Shown here: positions 17,148-26,372 of the stretch, piece by piece
How the letters are laid out: each line of letters starts with the position of its first letter
How positions within the stretch are numbered: the stretch's first letter is position 1
Assembly (NCBI RefSeq): GCF_000243415.2
Contig: NZ_KI912270.1
Location: 62,001 to 126,000, forward strand
DNA length: 64,000 nucleotides
Source: Mycolicibacterium tusciae JS617
Lineage (GTDB): Bacteria > Actinomycetota > Actinomycetes > Mycobacteriales > Mycobacteriaceae
Reading direction: 5' to 3'
Notes under the pieces: generated by a model
Databases searched by the model: none
What the model was told of the DNA's origin: nothing
Seen by the model: only the letters and a program-made list of their open reading frames with translations
Position numbers and translations under genes: made by a program

Positions 17148-18196
17148 TCCGTCGAAGCCTCGGCATGTTCGTCGAGGCGCGGCGGCGGTCGGTATTCGGG
17201 GTCGTACCCGTCGATGTGGATCGGGCTGCGGACCAACTTGAAATCCCCAGCGGCGACCACAACTTCGGGGGTTTCCTCCAGCGCCTCGGGCAGCGTGCGC
17301 ACCGCGGCGGCCGGGATGCCCAGCGGACGAAGCCTGGCCTCCCACCCAAGTGCGGTGTCCGTGGCGAGTTGGGCGGCGGTGACGGCAAGCACCTCCTCGC
17401 GGTTGGCCGCGCGCTCGGCCATCGTGGTGAAACCCGCGATACCGGCCTCAGTCGCGAACGACTTCCAGAAGGCGTCATGCGTGATGAACAGCGCCAGGTA
17501 GCCGTCGGCCGTCTCAAACAGCTGTGCGGGAACGTAATAGGAATGCGCCCCATAGGGATAGCGTTGCGGTTCAGCGCCATCGTTCAGGAACGCCGACGCG
17601 CGATAGTTCAGCTGGGACAGCATGACGTCACGCAGCGAGACATCCACTTGTCCCCCACGCCCCGAGACGATCTGCGCCAGCAGACCGAGAGCCGCGGCGA
17701 GCCCGGTGGAGTTGTCGACCGACGAATAGCCCGGCAGGGTCGGCGGATCGGCGGGATGACCCGTCATCGCAGCTACCCCCGTTGCCGCCTGGATGACGTA
17801 GTCGAAGGCCGGATCGTCGCCGCCGTTCAGGCCGAACCCCGTCAACGCGACGCAGACGATGCGCTCGTTGAACCGCCGCAATGCGTCGTACGTGAGGCCC
17901 AGTCGCTTGATCGCGGACGGTTTCATATTGACCAGCAGCGCATGCGAATTCGCGACGAGTTCGCCGAGGCGGGCACGGCCGTCGTCTGACCGCAGATCCA
18001 GGACGACGCTCTGCTTGTTGCGGTTGAGACTCGCGAAGTAGCTGTCGCTGACCTGCCGCGAGATCTCGCCGCCTGGCGGCTCGATCTTGATCACCTCGGC
18101 CCCGAGATCGGCGAGCAGCATGGTGGCGTAGGGACCGGCCAACATAACGCCAACCTCAAGGATGCGAATCCCCGACAAAGGACCTTCCGACGTCAT
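17135..18196 (-). CDS. CaiB/BaiF-type (class III) CoA transferase
   Basis: 353 residues, beginning GPLSGIRILEVGVMLAGPYATMLLADLGAEVIKIEPP, the hallmark N-terminal block, with NRNKQSVVLDLRS and the DYVIQAATG and VDNSTGLAAALG regions that contain the catalytic Asp. Transfers CoA between acids or acts as a 2-methylacyl-CoA racemase-like enzyme. It overlaps the F420-type oxidoreductase gene by 4 bases, so it belongs to the mutase-LLM-CaiB leftward operon. The substrate is unknown. Confidence 0.9.
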   Translation of the reverse strand: MTSEGPLSGIRILEVGVMLAGPYATMLLADLGAEVIKIEPPGGEISRQVSDSYFASLNRNKQSVVLDLRSDDGRARLGELVANSHALLVNMKPSAIKRLGLTYDALRRFNERIVCVALTGFGLNGGDDPAFDYVIQAATGVAAMTGHPADPPTLPGYSSVDNSTGLAAALGLLAQIVSGRGGQVDVSLRDVMLSQLNYRASAFLNDGAEPQRYPYGAHSYYVPAQLFETADGYLALFITHDAFWKSFATEAGIAGFTTMAERAANREEVLAVTAAQLATDTALGWEARLRPLGIPAAAVRTLPEALEETPEVVVAAGDFKLVRSPIHIDGYDPEYRPPPRLDEHAEASTDHSS

Positions 18197-19149
18197 CGCA
18201 CGGCCTTGGCGAGTTCCGCAATCACCTCGCGCGTCCGATATTTCGAGGCGATCAGTTCGTCGCGGTTGTCGCCGATCGGCAGCAGACGAACCGACAGATC
18301 CGTCACGCCGGCATCCGCGAACTGGCGGAACCGCGCGAGGATCGATTCCTCGTCACCCGCCGCGGTCAGATCGCCCACGTCGCGGGCGTCGCCGCGATCC
18401 AGTAACCGCTGGTAGTTCGGCGACGTCTCCGCCTCGGCCAGAATCCGATTGGCGCGATCCTTCGCGGCGTCGATCTCAGAGTTGGCGCACAAGCACACCG
18501 GGATCCCCGCGACGATGCGCGGCGCGGGCCGGCCCGCCTCCGCTGCGGCCTTGTTGATCTTCGGCGCGATGTGCTCACCGATGGCCTTCTCGTCGGCCAT
18601 CCACAGCACCGTGCCGTCGGCGTGCTCACCGGCGATCTGCAGCATCACCGGTCCAAGGGCGGATACCAGCACCGGCATGGGCGGTTCGGCGCCCAGGACA
18701 GTCGGGTTGTGCACGGTGAAGTTGTCGTTCTCGACGTCCACGTCACCGGGACCGGCGATCGCGGCGTTGAGCACCTCGAGATAGTCACGCGTATAGGCAG
18801 CGGGCTTCTCGTAGGGAATGCCGAGCATGTCGCGCACAATCCAGTGGTGCGACGGTCCGACGCCGAGCGCCAGCCGTCCACCAGTGACGGCGTGCACCGA
18901 CAGCGCCTGGCGCGCCAACGCGATCGGATGTTGCGCCTGCAGCGGGACGACAGCGGTGCCCAGTTCGATGCGGCTGGTGTGGGCGCCCATCAACGCGACC
19001 ATGGTCAGACAGTCGAAGTCGTTGGGCACCTGCGGCATCCACGCGGTGTCCATACCTGCCGACTCAGCCCACTCGATGTCCTCGACGAGCTTCTTGACCT
19101 TGCGGGCCATATCCCCGCGCTCGGCCCCGATCATCACGCCTAACCTCAT
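18193..19149 (-). CDS. LLM-class F420-dependent oxidoreductase
   Basis: A 318-residue luciferase-like TIM barrel with LGVGPSHHWIVRDMLGIPYEKP and LVSALGPVMLQIAGEHADGTVLW, typical mycobacterial F420-binding members. Probably reduces or oxidises a ketone, alcohol or enoyl intermediate with F420/F420H2. Its start is 28 bases after the B12-binding subunit stop, and it overlaps the CaiB gene, so it is in the mutase operon. The substrate cannot be inferred. Confidence 0.87.
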   Translation of the reverse strand: MRLGVMIGAERGDMARKVKKLVEDIEWAESAGMDTAWMPQVPNDFDCLTMVALMGAHTSRIELGTAVVPLQAQHPIALARQALSVHAVTGGRLALGVGPSHHWIVRDMLGIPYEKPAAYTRDYLEVLNAAIAGPGDVDVENDNFTVHNPTVLGAEPPMPVLVSALGPVMLQIAGEHADGTVLWMADEKAIGEHIAPKINKAAAEAGRPAPRIVAGIPVCLCANSEIDAAKDRANRILAEAETSPNYQRLLDRGDARDVGDLTAAGDEESILARFRQFADAGVTDLSVRLLPIGDNRDELIASKYRTREVIAELAKAVR

Positions 19150-19177
19150 TGCCCACCCCGCTTCGCCCGCCCGTATC

Positions 19178-19609
19178 TCATGACTGCCCCGCCTTCTCCG
19201 TCAGCGCCCGCACGTCGCGCACGAGCGTGTCCAGCGGTGTGCCGGTGGGGAACACCGCGGCGGCGCCGGCGTCGAGCAGCTTCTGTACATCCGATTCGGG
19301 GATCGTGCCACCCACCACCACGGCGATGTCTCCCGCGTCGGCCGCACGCAGTGCGTCGACGGTGCGGGTGGTCAGCGCCACGTGCGCACCGGACAGGATC
19401 GAAAGCCCCACCAGGGCAACGTCTTCCTGGAGCGCGATGGACACGATGTCCTCGATGCGCTGACGGATCCCGGTGTAGATGACCTCAAAACCGGCGTCGC
19501 GCAGTGTGCGTGCCACGATCTTGGCGCCGCGGTCATGGCCGTCCAGACCCGGTTTGGCGACCAGTACACGCGCCGGATTGCCCTGTGCGGGAGAGGAAGA
19601 CTCAGTCAC
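19178..19609 (-). CDS. B12-binding subunit of acyl-CoA mutase
   Basis: 143 residues carrying the complete cobalamin motif D23-x-H25-x-x-G28 (GLDGHDRGAK), the LSILSGAH Ser-loop and the VVGGTIP glycine loop, so the cofactor is bound base-off/His-on. The GTG start shares one base with the TAG of the large subunit gene (TAGTG), a strongly coupled heteromer. The size equals that of the small subunits of isobutyryl-, 2-hydroxyisobutyryl- and archaeal methylmalonyl-CoA mutases. Confidence 0.94.
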   Translation of the reverse strand: MTESSSPAQGNPARVLVAKPGLDGHDRGAKIVARTLRDAGFEVIYTGIRQRIEDIVSIALQEDVALVGLSILSGAHVALTTRTVDALRAADAGDIAVVVGGTIPESDVQKLLDAGAAAVFPTGTPLDTLVRDVRALTEKAGQS

Positions 19610-21186
19610 TAGAACACCACCGGCTGCTGGAACTCGCCCCACACCGATTTCAACGCCGACACCATCTCCCCCACCGTGCAATAGGCATTAGCGCAGTCGA
19701 TCAGCCTGTGCATCAGGTTGTCGTCACCCTCGGCGCCGCGAACCAAGGCGGCCAGCGCCTCCTTGACGGCGACGTCGTCCCGGTCGGCCTTCACCTTCGC
19801 CAGGCGCTTGAGCTGCTTGTCACGACCCTCGGCGTCCAGTTCATAGGTGGCCAGATCGGGTGCCGGTTCGTCGACGACGAACTTGTTGACCCCGACCACC
19901 GGTCGCTCGCCGGATTCGACCTCCTGATGAATCTTGTAGGCCTCATCGGCGATCAGACCCTGCAGATAGCCGTCCTCGATGGCACGCACCATGCCGCCGT
20001 GTGTTTCGAGATCGTGCATGATCTCGATGATCTTTTCTTCGGTGGCATCGGTGAGCGCCTCCACGAAGTAAGAGCCGCCCAGCGGGTCGGCCACCTTCGC
20101 GACCCCGGTCTCGTAGGCCAGGATCTGCTGGGTGCGCAGCGCGAGCGTCGCGGATTCCTCGCTGGGCAGCGCGAATGGCTCGTCCCAGGCGGCGGTGAAC
20201 ATCGACTGGACGCCGCCGAGCACTGCGGCCATTGCCTCATATGCGACGCGGACGAGGTTGTTCTGCGCCTGGGGTGCATACAGCGAAGCGCCACCCGCCA
20301 CACATCCGAACCGGAACATGGACGCCTTGTCGCTGCTGGCGCCGTAGCGCTCGCGCACGATCGTGGCCCAGCGGCGACGCCCTGCGCGGTACTTGGCGAT
20401 CTCCTCGAAGAAGTCGCCGTGGGTGTAGAAGAAGAAGGAGATCTGCGGGGCGAATTTGTCGATCGTCATTCGGCCACGCTCGACGACGGTGTCGCAGTAG
20501 GTGACGCCGTCGGCGAGGGTGAACGCCATCTCCTGCACCGCGTTGGCGCCGGCGTCGCGGAAGTGGGCCCCGGCAACCGAGATCGCGTTGAACCGCGGTA
20601 CCTCGGCGGCGCAGAACTCGATGGTGTCGGCGATCAGCCGCAGCGAGGGCTCCGGCGGCCAGATCCAGGTGCCCCGCGAGGCGTACTCCTTGAGGATGTC
20701 GTTTTGGATCGTGCCGGTGAGCTTTTCCCGCGGCACGCCCTTCTTCTCTGCGGCAGCGACGTAGAAGGCGAGCAGGATCGCCGCGGTGCCGTTGATGGTG
20801 AAGCTGGTGCTGATCGCGTCGAGCGGGATGCTGTCGAACAGGATCTCGGCATCGGCCAGCGTGTCCACGGCAACGCCGACCCTGCCGACCTCCTCGCCGT
20901 ACTCCTCGTCATCAGAGTCATATCCGCACTGCGTGGGCAGGTCCAGTGCCACCGAGAGCCCGGTGCCTCCCTGATCCAGCAGGTAGCGATAGCGGCGATT
21001 GGATTCTTCGGCCGTGCCGAAGCCCGAATACTGCCGAAACGTCCACAGCTTGCCGCGATACCCGCTTGCGAAGTTGCCGCGCGTGAAGGGATAGGTACCA
21101 GGCGCCGGCGGCTCACCGCTTCGGTCGGCCGGTCCATATATCGGCTCGAGCGGGATGCCGGAAGGGGTCTGTACAGGCTCGCTCAT
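19609..21186 (-). CDS. acyl-CoA mutase large (catalytic) subunit
   Basis: A 525-residue TIM-barrel subunit. Aligned without gaps to P. shermanii methylmalonyl-CoA mutase numbering, Y53 equals Tyr89, Q161 equals Gln197, R171 equals Arg207 and H208 equals His244. The Tyr/Arg pair is that of dicarboxylyl-CoA mutases rather than the Phe/Gln pair of isobutyryl-CoA mutase. A207 replaces the active-site Tyr243 (GAH instead of GYH), a rare change. Substrate therefore probably carries a carboxylate, but specificity is uncertain. ATG 21186 is preferred over TTG 21207; no Shine-Dalgarno is visible, so translation may be leaderless. Confidence 0.92.
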   Translation of the reverse strand: MSEPVQTPSGIPLEPIYGPADRSGEPPAPGTYPFTRGNFASGYRGKLWTFRQYSGFGTAEESNRRYRYLLDQGGTGLSVALDLPTQCGYDSDDEEYGEEVGRVGVAVDTLADAEILFDSIPLDAISTSFTINGTAAILLAFYVAAAEKKGVPREKLTGTIQNDILKEYASRGTWIWPPEPSLRLIADTIEFCAAEVPRFNAISVAGAHFRDAGANAVQEMAFTLADGVTYCDTVVERGRMTIDKFAPQISFFFYTHGDFFEEIAKYRAGRRRWATIVRERYGASSDKASMFRFGCVAGGASLYAPQAQNNLVRVAYEAMAAVLGGVQSMFTAAWDEPFALPSEESATLALRTQQILAYETGVAKVADPLGGSYFVEALTDATEEKIIEIMHDLETHGGMVRAIEDGYLQGLIADEAYKIHQEVESGERPVVGVNKFVVDEPAPDLATYELDAEGRDKQLKRLAKVKADRDDVAVKEALAALVRGAEGDDNLMHRLIDCANAYCTVGEMVSALKSVWGEFQQPVVF

Positions 21187-21212
21187 CAGTCGATAACGTA
21201 CTTGCAAAAAAT

Positions 21213-21227
21213 GAGAATGCCAATACC
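21213..21227. promoter_or_regulatory. degenerate GAGAAT operator (site D) upstream of mutase gene
   Basis: GAGAAT-GCC-AATACC keeps the left half of the palindrome; the right half is only 3 of 6. It is 27 bases before the mutase start. With site E it shares AATGAGAA-YGYCA-MTACCG (16 of 19 positions identical). Confidence 0.5.
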
Positions 21228-21321
21228 GTACGCCGGAAACGTGCAGTGAGCGGGGCCCGCGGCGGTACCTCGAGCCTCCCCGAAGGCCCAGTAAACAGCG
21301 ATTATGACACTTGCCTAGAAT

Positions 21322-21336
21322 GAGAACGTCACTACC
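21322..21336. promoter_or_regulatory. degenerate GAGAAC operator (site E) upstream of HSDL2-like SDR
   Basis: GAGAAC-GTC-ACTACC is nearly identical to site D and in the same orientation, 109 bases away and 53 bases before the SDR start. It is a weak match to the perfect sites A-C. Confidence 0.45.
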
Positions 21337-21388
21337 GATGTTTTAGAATCCAGGTAGAGTCCCGGCACTGCGCATCCCGAGGAGACCC

Positions 21389-22222
21389 ATGACGAGCCCG
21401 TCACCGTTGACCGACCGCACGCTCGTGGTGTCCGGCGGTTCCCGCGGCATCGGGCTCGCGATCGCGCTGGGTGCGGCGAAGCTGGGCGCCAACTGCGTCC
21501 TGCTGGCGAAAACGTCCGAACCCCACCCCAAGCTGCCGGGCACCGTCCACACCGCGGTGGCCGACGTCGAGGCTGCCGGCGGCAAGGGCGTCGCGGTCGT
21601 CGGCGATGTCCGCAAAGAAGAGGACGTACAACGGGCGGTGGACGCGGCGGTCGAGCACTTCGGCGGGGTCGACATAGTCATCAACAACGCCAGCGCCATC
21701 GCAACCGAGCCGACCGAGGAACTGGCCGCCAAGAAGTTCGACCTGATGATGGACATCAACGTCCGGGGCACGTTCCTCCTCACCAAGGCCGCCTTGCCGC
21801 ACCTGCGGAAGTCACCGAACGCGCACGTCATCACCCTGGCACCGCCGATGAACATGAACCCCTACTGGCTGGGCGCGCATCCGACCTACACCCTGTCGAA
21901 GTACGGGATGACGCTGTTGTCGCTGGGCTGGGCGGCCGAGCACGCCGAATCGGACATCGGATTCAGCTGCCTCTGGCCCGAGACGTACATCGCCACCGCC
22001 GCAGTCGCCAACTCGCCCGGCTTCCAGGAAATGCTGGCCAGGTCGCGGAATCCGCAGATCATGGCCGACGCGGCGGTCGCAATCCTGTCCCGCCCAGCCG
22101 CCGAGGTGAACGGGCAGTGCTTCATCGATGTCGACGCGCTGGCAGCAGCCGGCATCACCGACTTGTCCGCCTATGGCGGTGGGGACGACCCCATCCTTGA
22201 TATCTTCGTCGACAAATCATGA
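21389..22222 (+). CDS. short-chain dehydrogenase, HSDL2-like
   Basis: 277 residues with SGGSRGIGLAIA, IVINNASAI and LAPPMNMNPYWLGAHPTYTLSKYGM. The last is diagnostic of the HSDL2-like SDR subgroup, in which Pro-Pro takes the place of the catalytic Ser while Tyr and Lys remain. Unlike human HSDL2 there is no SCP2 domain. Start ATG preceded by GAGGAG. Overlaps the downstream ligase by ATGA. Divergent from the mutase operon. Probably acts on an acyl-CoA or ketone in that pathway. Confidence 0.87.
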   Translation: MTSPSPLTDRTLVVSGGSRGIGLAIALGAAKLGANCVLLAKTSEPHPKLPGTVHTAVADVEAAGGKGVAVVGDVRKEEDVQRAVDAAVEHFGGVDIVINNASAIATEPTEELAAKKFDLMMDINVRGTFLLTKAALPHLRKSPNAHVITLAPPMNMNPYWLGAHPTYTLSKYGMTLLSLGWAAEHAESDIGFSCLWPETYIATAAVANSPGFQEMLARSRNPQIMADAAVAILSRPAAEVNGQCFIDVDALAAAGITDLSAYGGGDDPILDIFVDKS

Positions 22223-23709
22223 GCATCTCGTTGCTGCTGGAGATGGCAGCGTCAACCAACCCGGACCGCACCGTGCTGGTGTCGGGTGAGATGCGGCTTA
22301 CGACAGCTGAACTGAGTGAGCTCGCCGATGGCGGTTCGGGCGTCATCGCGGCCGCCGGCACCTCGCACGTGGCCTACGTCGGCCTGGGGGGCGCCATGCT
22401 CCCCCTACTGCTGTTCTCCTCCGCGCGTGCTGGGGCGACGTTCACACCGCTGAACTATCGCCTGAGTGCCGACGGCCTACGCGAGCTGATCGACCGTCTG
22501 CCGCAGCCGCTGGTCGTGGCCGACGCGGAGTACCTCGACGTCGTCGCGGGCGCCGGCAAGCAGGTCATCGGGTCCGAGGAGTTCATCGCGGCCGCCCGCA
22601 CCGCGGAACCGGCCGCCGAGTTCCCCGACCCGGAAGACGTCGGCGTGGTGCTGTTCACCTCGGGTACGACGTCGCGGCCCAAAGCGGTTGAACTCACGCA
22701 CAACAATCTGACGAGCTACATCACCGGAACCGTCGAATTCGATGGGGCCGATCCCGGCGATGCCGCACTGATCTGCGTGCCGCCGTATCACATCGCGGGT
22801 GTCTCGGCGGCCCTGTCGAATCTGTACGCAGGCCGAAAGATGGTGTATCTGCCGCAGTTCGGCGCCGCCGAATGGGTGCGCCTGGTGCGCGACGAGGGTG
22901 TCACGTCCGCGACGGTCGTGCCGACGATGCTCGACCGCATCGTTTCGGCTCTCGATTCGCAACCGGTCGCGCTACCCAGCCTGCGCAATCTGGCCTACGG
23001 TGGCTCGAAGGTCGCACTTCCATTGGTGCGCAAGGCACTTGGATTGTTGCCCGAGGTCGGTTTCGTCAACGCGTATGGACTCACCGAGACCAGTTCGACG
23101 ATCGCGGTGCTCACTCCCGACGATCACCGTGACGCCATGGCCTCGACCGATGTCACGGTCACCCGTCGACTCGGGTCGGTCGGCCAGCCGGTGCCCGGCG
23201 TCGAGCTGCAGATCCGCAGCGACGACGGCACGGTCCTCGGGGCCGGCGAAACCGGTGAGCTTTTCGTCCGCGGCGAGCAGGTGTCGGGTCGGTACGCCGA
23301 GATCGGTTCCGTGCTTGACGCCGAAGGCTGGTTCCCCACCAAGGATGTCGCCTGGATCGACGACGCCGGCTATCTCTTCATCGGCGGCCGGTCGGACGAC
23401 ACGATCATCCGCGGTGGCGAGAACATCGCGCCGGCCGAAATCGAAGATGTCCTCGTAGAACACCCGCTGGTGCATGACTGCGCGGTCGTGGGGCCCGATG
23501 ATCCACAATGGGGCCAGATCATCGTCGCGGTGGTGGTTCCCGCAGCAGGTGCGAAACCCGATCCCGACGAGCTGCGCGAGCATGTTCGATCGCAACTCCG
23601 AGGATCGCGCACACCTGACCGCGTGGTGTTCCGGGACGAACTGCCGACCAATGCAACAGGCAAGGTGCTGCGCCGCGAACTGGTCCAAGAACTGACAGCC
23701 CCGAATTAA
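22219..23709 (+). CDS. AMP-forming acyl-CoA ligase
   Basis: A 496-residue ANL enzyme: VLFTSGTTSRPKAVELTHNN (P-loop), NAYGLTETSSTIA, GWFPTKDVAWIDDAGYLFIGGRSDDTIIRGGENIAPAEIED and the terminal catalytic Lys in TNATGKVLRREL. A second ligase in the cluster, divergent in sequence from that at 15325, so it may act on a later free-acid intermediate or a side-chain acid. It is translationally coupled to the HSDL2-like SDR and 29 bases upstream of the small unknown gene. Confidence 0.92.
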   Translation: MSISLLLEMAASTNPDRTVLVSGEMRLTTAELSELADGGSGVIAAAGTSHVAYVGLGGAMLPLLLFSSARAGATFTPLNYRLSADGLRELIDRLPQPLVVADAEYLDVVAGAGKQVIGSEEFIAAARTAEPAAEFPDPEDVGVVLFTSGTTSRPKAVELTHNNLTSYITGTVEFDGADPGDAALICVPPYHIAGVSAALSNLYAGRKMVYLPQFGAAEWVRLVRDEGVTSATVVPTMLDRIVSALDSQPVALPSLRNLAYGGSKVALPLVRKALGLLPEVGFVNAYGLTETSSTIAVLTPDDHRDAMASTDVTVTRRLGSVGQPVPGVELQIRSDDGTVLGAGETGELFVRGEQVSGRYAEIGSVLDAEGWFPTKDVAWIDDAGYLFIGGRSDDTIIRGGENIAPAEIEDVLVEHPLVHDCAVVGPDDPQWGQIIVAVVVPAAGAKPDPDELREHVRSQLRGSRTPDRVVFRDELPTNATGKVLRRELVQELTAPN

Positions 23710-23738
23710 AGCAGCCTCGAATTAACAAGGAGCCGAAC

Positions 23739-24041
23739 ATGATCAAGAACGGCACGCGACTGCAGAGCCAGGTCTGCGATACCCAGGTGATCGTCGTACG
23801 CAGCGCCGACAGCCTCGATGACCTCCGTGCAGGTGGGGTGCCGATGGTGCCGCTCGATGCCGAAAAGTCGTCCGACTTATCAATCGATCCGGCCTTCTCC
23901 GAGGGCAATGCGATGGGCAAGCGCTACGTCGACGAGGCCGGCGCCGAGGTGCTCGTGACCAAGGCCGGCGCAGGCACCTTGTCCGTCGGCGAGACCGTCC
24001 TGTCTCTCAAAGAAGCCAAGCCGCTGCCCGCAAGCGACTGA
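23739..24041 (+). CDS. small conserved protein of unknown function
   Basis: 100 residues, preceded by AAGGAG at 6 bases. Sequence landmarks: RLQSQVCDTQVIVVR near the start (one Cys), DLRAGGVPMVPL, GKRYVDEAGAEVLVTKAGAGTLSVG and a terminal LKEAKPLPASD. I recall similar small proteins next to actinobacterial acyl-CoA ligase and oxidoreductase genes but no function. There is no signal peptide or membrane segment, and the composition suggests a compact beta-rich domain. Position directly behind the acyl-CoA ligase suggests an accessory or carrier-like part in the same pathway. Confidence 0.72.
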   Translation: MIKNGTRLQSQVCDTQVIVVRSADSLDDLRAGGVPMVPLDAEKSSDLSIDPAFSEGNAMGKRYVDEAGAEVLVTKAGAGTLSVGETVLSLKEAKPLPASD

Positions 24042-24054
24042 TACGTTCGGCCAT

Positions 24055-25530
24055 GTGAAGCCCCGCAGGCTGCTGGTCCGATATGCAGCGGGGCTGACGT
24101 TCGCGTATCTCCTGACGACCGCTGAGGTCACCGCGCTGGTCATCTCGCTCGCCGGCCGCGGCCACGGCTCGTCCACGATCGTCGTCGCCGCGGCGGCGGT
24201 GATCATCATCGGAACCGCCGTCGTCGCGGTCGGCGCCGTCCGCATCGTGGCGCCCGCGCTGCAATGGCTCGGCATCCGGGAACCAACCGACGACGAACGT
24301 CGATCCGCGTTGAAGACGCTTCGCCGGCAGTCAGCGATCACGGCTGCGCCGTGGATCCTCGGCGCGGCTGTGATGATTCCCCTGAACCTGGGTGCGCCCG
24401 TCGAAGTGCAGGTGGTGATCGCCTCGGCGATTCTCTTCGGCACGATAGCCACGGTGTGCACCGGTTTCCTTTTCACCCTCCGCACATTGCGACCGCTGCT
24501 TGCCGGTGTGACAAGGGATTTCAGCGAGATCACGCCCAGCACTGCCCCCGGTGTGCGCGCCAGGCTGCTGATCATGTGGGCGGTGTGCACCGCGCTGCCG
24601 GGTATCGCCATCGCCCTCCTGCTGGTCATGCGGTCCAACGGATGGATTATTGAGAAGACCACCCCGGTCGAGCTGACGTTGCTGGTGCTTGCCCTCGTCG
24701 CCGTGGTGCTCGGATTTCGGGCGATGATCCTGGTGTCCATCTCCATCTCAGATCCGCTGCGCGAAGTCGTCGAGGCCATGGCCGAGGTGGAACGGGGCGA
24801 AATCGAAAGATCTCTCGACGTATACGAATGGTCCGAAATCGGGCGACTGCAAAGCGGATTCAATCGGATGGTCGCCGGACTGCGCGAACGTGAGCAACTG
24901 CGCGATCTCTTCGGGCGACACGTCGGTGAGGAGGTGGTGCGGCGCGCGATCGACGCCAACGAATCATTGTCGGGTGACGAACGAAACGTCGCGATTCTGT
25001 TCATTGATCTCGTCGGCTCGACGCAGCTCGCGGCCACCCACGAGCCGCATGAGGTTGCGACCGTGCTGAACGAGTTCTTTCGGATGGTGGTCGCTCATGT
25101 CGATGCGCACAACGGGCTGGTCAACAAGTTTCAGGGTGACGCCGTGCTGGCCGTTTTCGGCGCACCGCTACGCAGCGACGATCCCGCCTCGGCAGCACTC
25201 GCAACCGCTCGCTCCCTGGCTGTCGAACTACGCAGACTCCCAGTCGATTTCGGCATCGGCGTCTCAGCCGGCCCCGTCTTCGCCGGCAACATCGGCGCGG
25301 AGAACAGGTACGAATACACCGTCGTCGGCGACGCCGTCAACGAGGCCGCCCGACTCGCCGACCTCGCCAAGGACTACGACGATCGGGTGCTGTGCTCTGG
25401 CGCGGTCATCAAGCAGGCGACCGACGTCGAACGCGGGCGCTGGATCGCGCACGGTTCCGAGGTGCTGCGCGGGCGCACCAGCGCGACCGACATTTCGATA
25501 CCGGTGCGTCAGGAGCAGCCCGCAGGTTAG
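24055..25530 (+). CDS. membrane-bound class III adenylate cyclase with HAMP domain
   Basis: 491 residues: about six membrane helices (residues 8-235 region), a HAMP linker ([19 protein letters not shown] to [13 protein letters not shown]) and a cyclase domain. The catalytic set appears complete: metal-binding Asp in LFIDLVGST and [11 protein letters not shown], adenine-selecting Lys in NKFQGD and Asp in [13 protein letters not shown] with Asn and Arg of the transition-state pair. This is the architecture of M. tuberculosis Rv1318c-Rv1320c. GTG start, 13 bases after the small protein. It would make cAMP at the inner membrane. The signal sensed is unknown. Confidence 0.93.
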   Translation: MKPRRLLVRYAAGLTFAYLLTTAEVTALVISLAGRGHGSSTIVVAAAAVIIIGTAVVAVGAVRIVAPALQWLGIREPTDDERRSALKTLRRQSAITAAPWILGAAVMIPLNLGAPVEVQVVIASAILFGTIATVCTGFLFTLRTLRPLLAGVTRDFSEITPSTAPGVRARLLIMWAVCTALPGIAIALLLVMRSNGWIIEKTTPVELTLLVLALVAVVLGFRAMILVSISISDPLREVVEAMAEVERGEIERSLDVYEWSEIGRLQSGFNRMVAGLREREQLRDLFGRHVGEEVVRRAIDANESLSGDERNVAILFIDLVGSTQLAATHEPHEVATVLNEFFRMVVAHVDAHNGLVNKFQGDAVLAVFGAPLRSDDPASAALATARSLAVELRRLPVDFGIGVSAGPVFAGNIGAENRYEYTVVGDAVNEAARLADLAKDYDDRVLCSGAVIKQATDVERGRWIAHGSEVLRGRTSATDISIPVRQEQPAG

Positions 25531-25559
25531 GCCCCGGGCCCAAACGGGAATGCACACCC

Positions 25560-26372
25560 ATGACCTTGCGGGCCGCCTCGACCGCAACTGCTGATCGGGC
25601 GCGTATTCGAGCCGGCGAACACACCGGCCCGACGAGCGGGCTTGCGCCCGGTTTCGCGCAGGCCAACCTCGCGATCCTGCCCGCTGATGACGCGCTGGAC
25701 TTCCTGCGATTCTGCGTGCGAAACCCGAAACCGTGCCCGCTACTCGAGGTGACCGACACCGGGTCGCCGCACCCGGCCGGTCTGTGCGCCGACGCCGACC
25801 TCCGCACCGACCTGCCCCGTTATCGGGTGTTCCACGACGGCCAGCTCGTTGACGAACCGACCGACATCGCCCAGCATTGGCGCGCGGATCTGGTGGCTTT
25901 CCTGTTGGGGTGCTCATTCACCTTCGAATGGGCGTTGACCGCTGCCGGCCTGCCGATGGCGCACCAGCTCCAAGGCGTCAACGTCGGAATGTACGTCACC
26001 AACCGACGCTGCAGTCCCGCGGGTTCTTTCGACGGGCCGCTGGTGGTGTCGATGCGACCATTCCCGCCCGATGCAATCCCCCACGTCATCGAAATATCAG
26101 CCCGCTTTCCCGCCATGCACGGTGCCCCGGTGCACATAGGCGACCCGGCCGAGATCGGGATCGACGACCTCGCGACACCGGACTTCGGCGATGCGGTTCG
26201 GGTCAGCGCCGATGAGGTGCCCGTCTTCTGGGCCTGCGGCGTGACACCACAGGCCGTCGCCATCGAAGCACGGCCCTCGCTTGCGATCTTCCACGCGCCC
26301 GGCCACATGTTCATCACCGATCAACACCACGTCGACTTCGACACCCAGGAGGAGGGTCATGACCATCCATGA
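25560..26372 (+). CDS. DUF1445 protein, putative hydro-lyase / D-glutamate cyclase family
   Basis: 270 residues. [42 protein letters not shown] and [18 protein letters not shown] are the conserved blocks of the UPF0317/DUF1445 family, to which D-glutamate cyclase belongs. Members are frequently coded beside transporters, as here. ATG 25560 is used; upstream in-frame starts fall inside the cyclase gene. Its last codons overlap the transporter start (26359-26372). Likely handles a hydroxy or amino acid imported by the neighbour, but the substrate is unknown. Confidence 0.85.
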   Translation: MTLRAASTATADRARIRAGEHTGPTSGLAPGFAQANLAILPADDALDFLRFCVRNPKPCPLLEVTDTGSPHPAGLCADADLRTDLPRYRVFHDGQLVDEPTDIAQHWRADLVAFLLGCSFTFEWALTAAGLPMAHQLQGVNVGMYVTNRRCSPAGSFDGPLVVSMRPFPPDAIPHVIEISARFPAMHGAPVHIGDPAEIGIDDLATPDFGDAVRVSADEVPVFWACGVTPQAVAIEARPSLAIFHAPGHMFITDQHHVDFDTQEEGHDHP

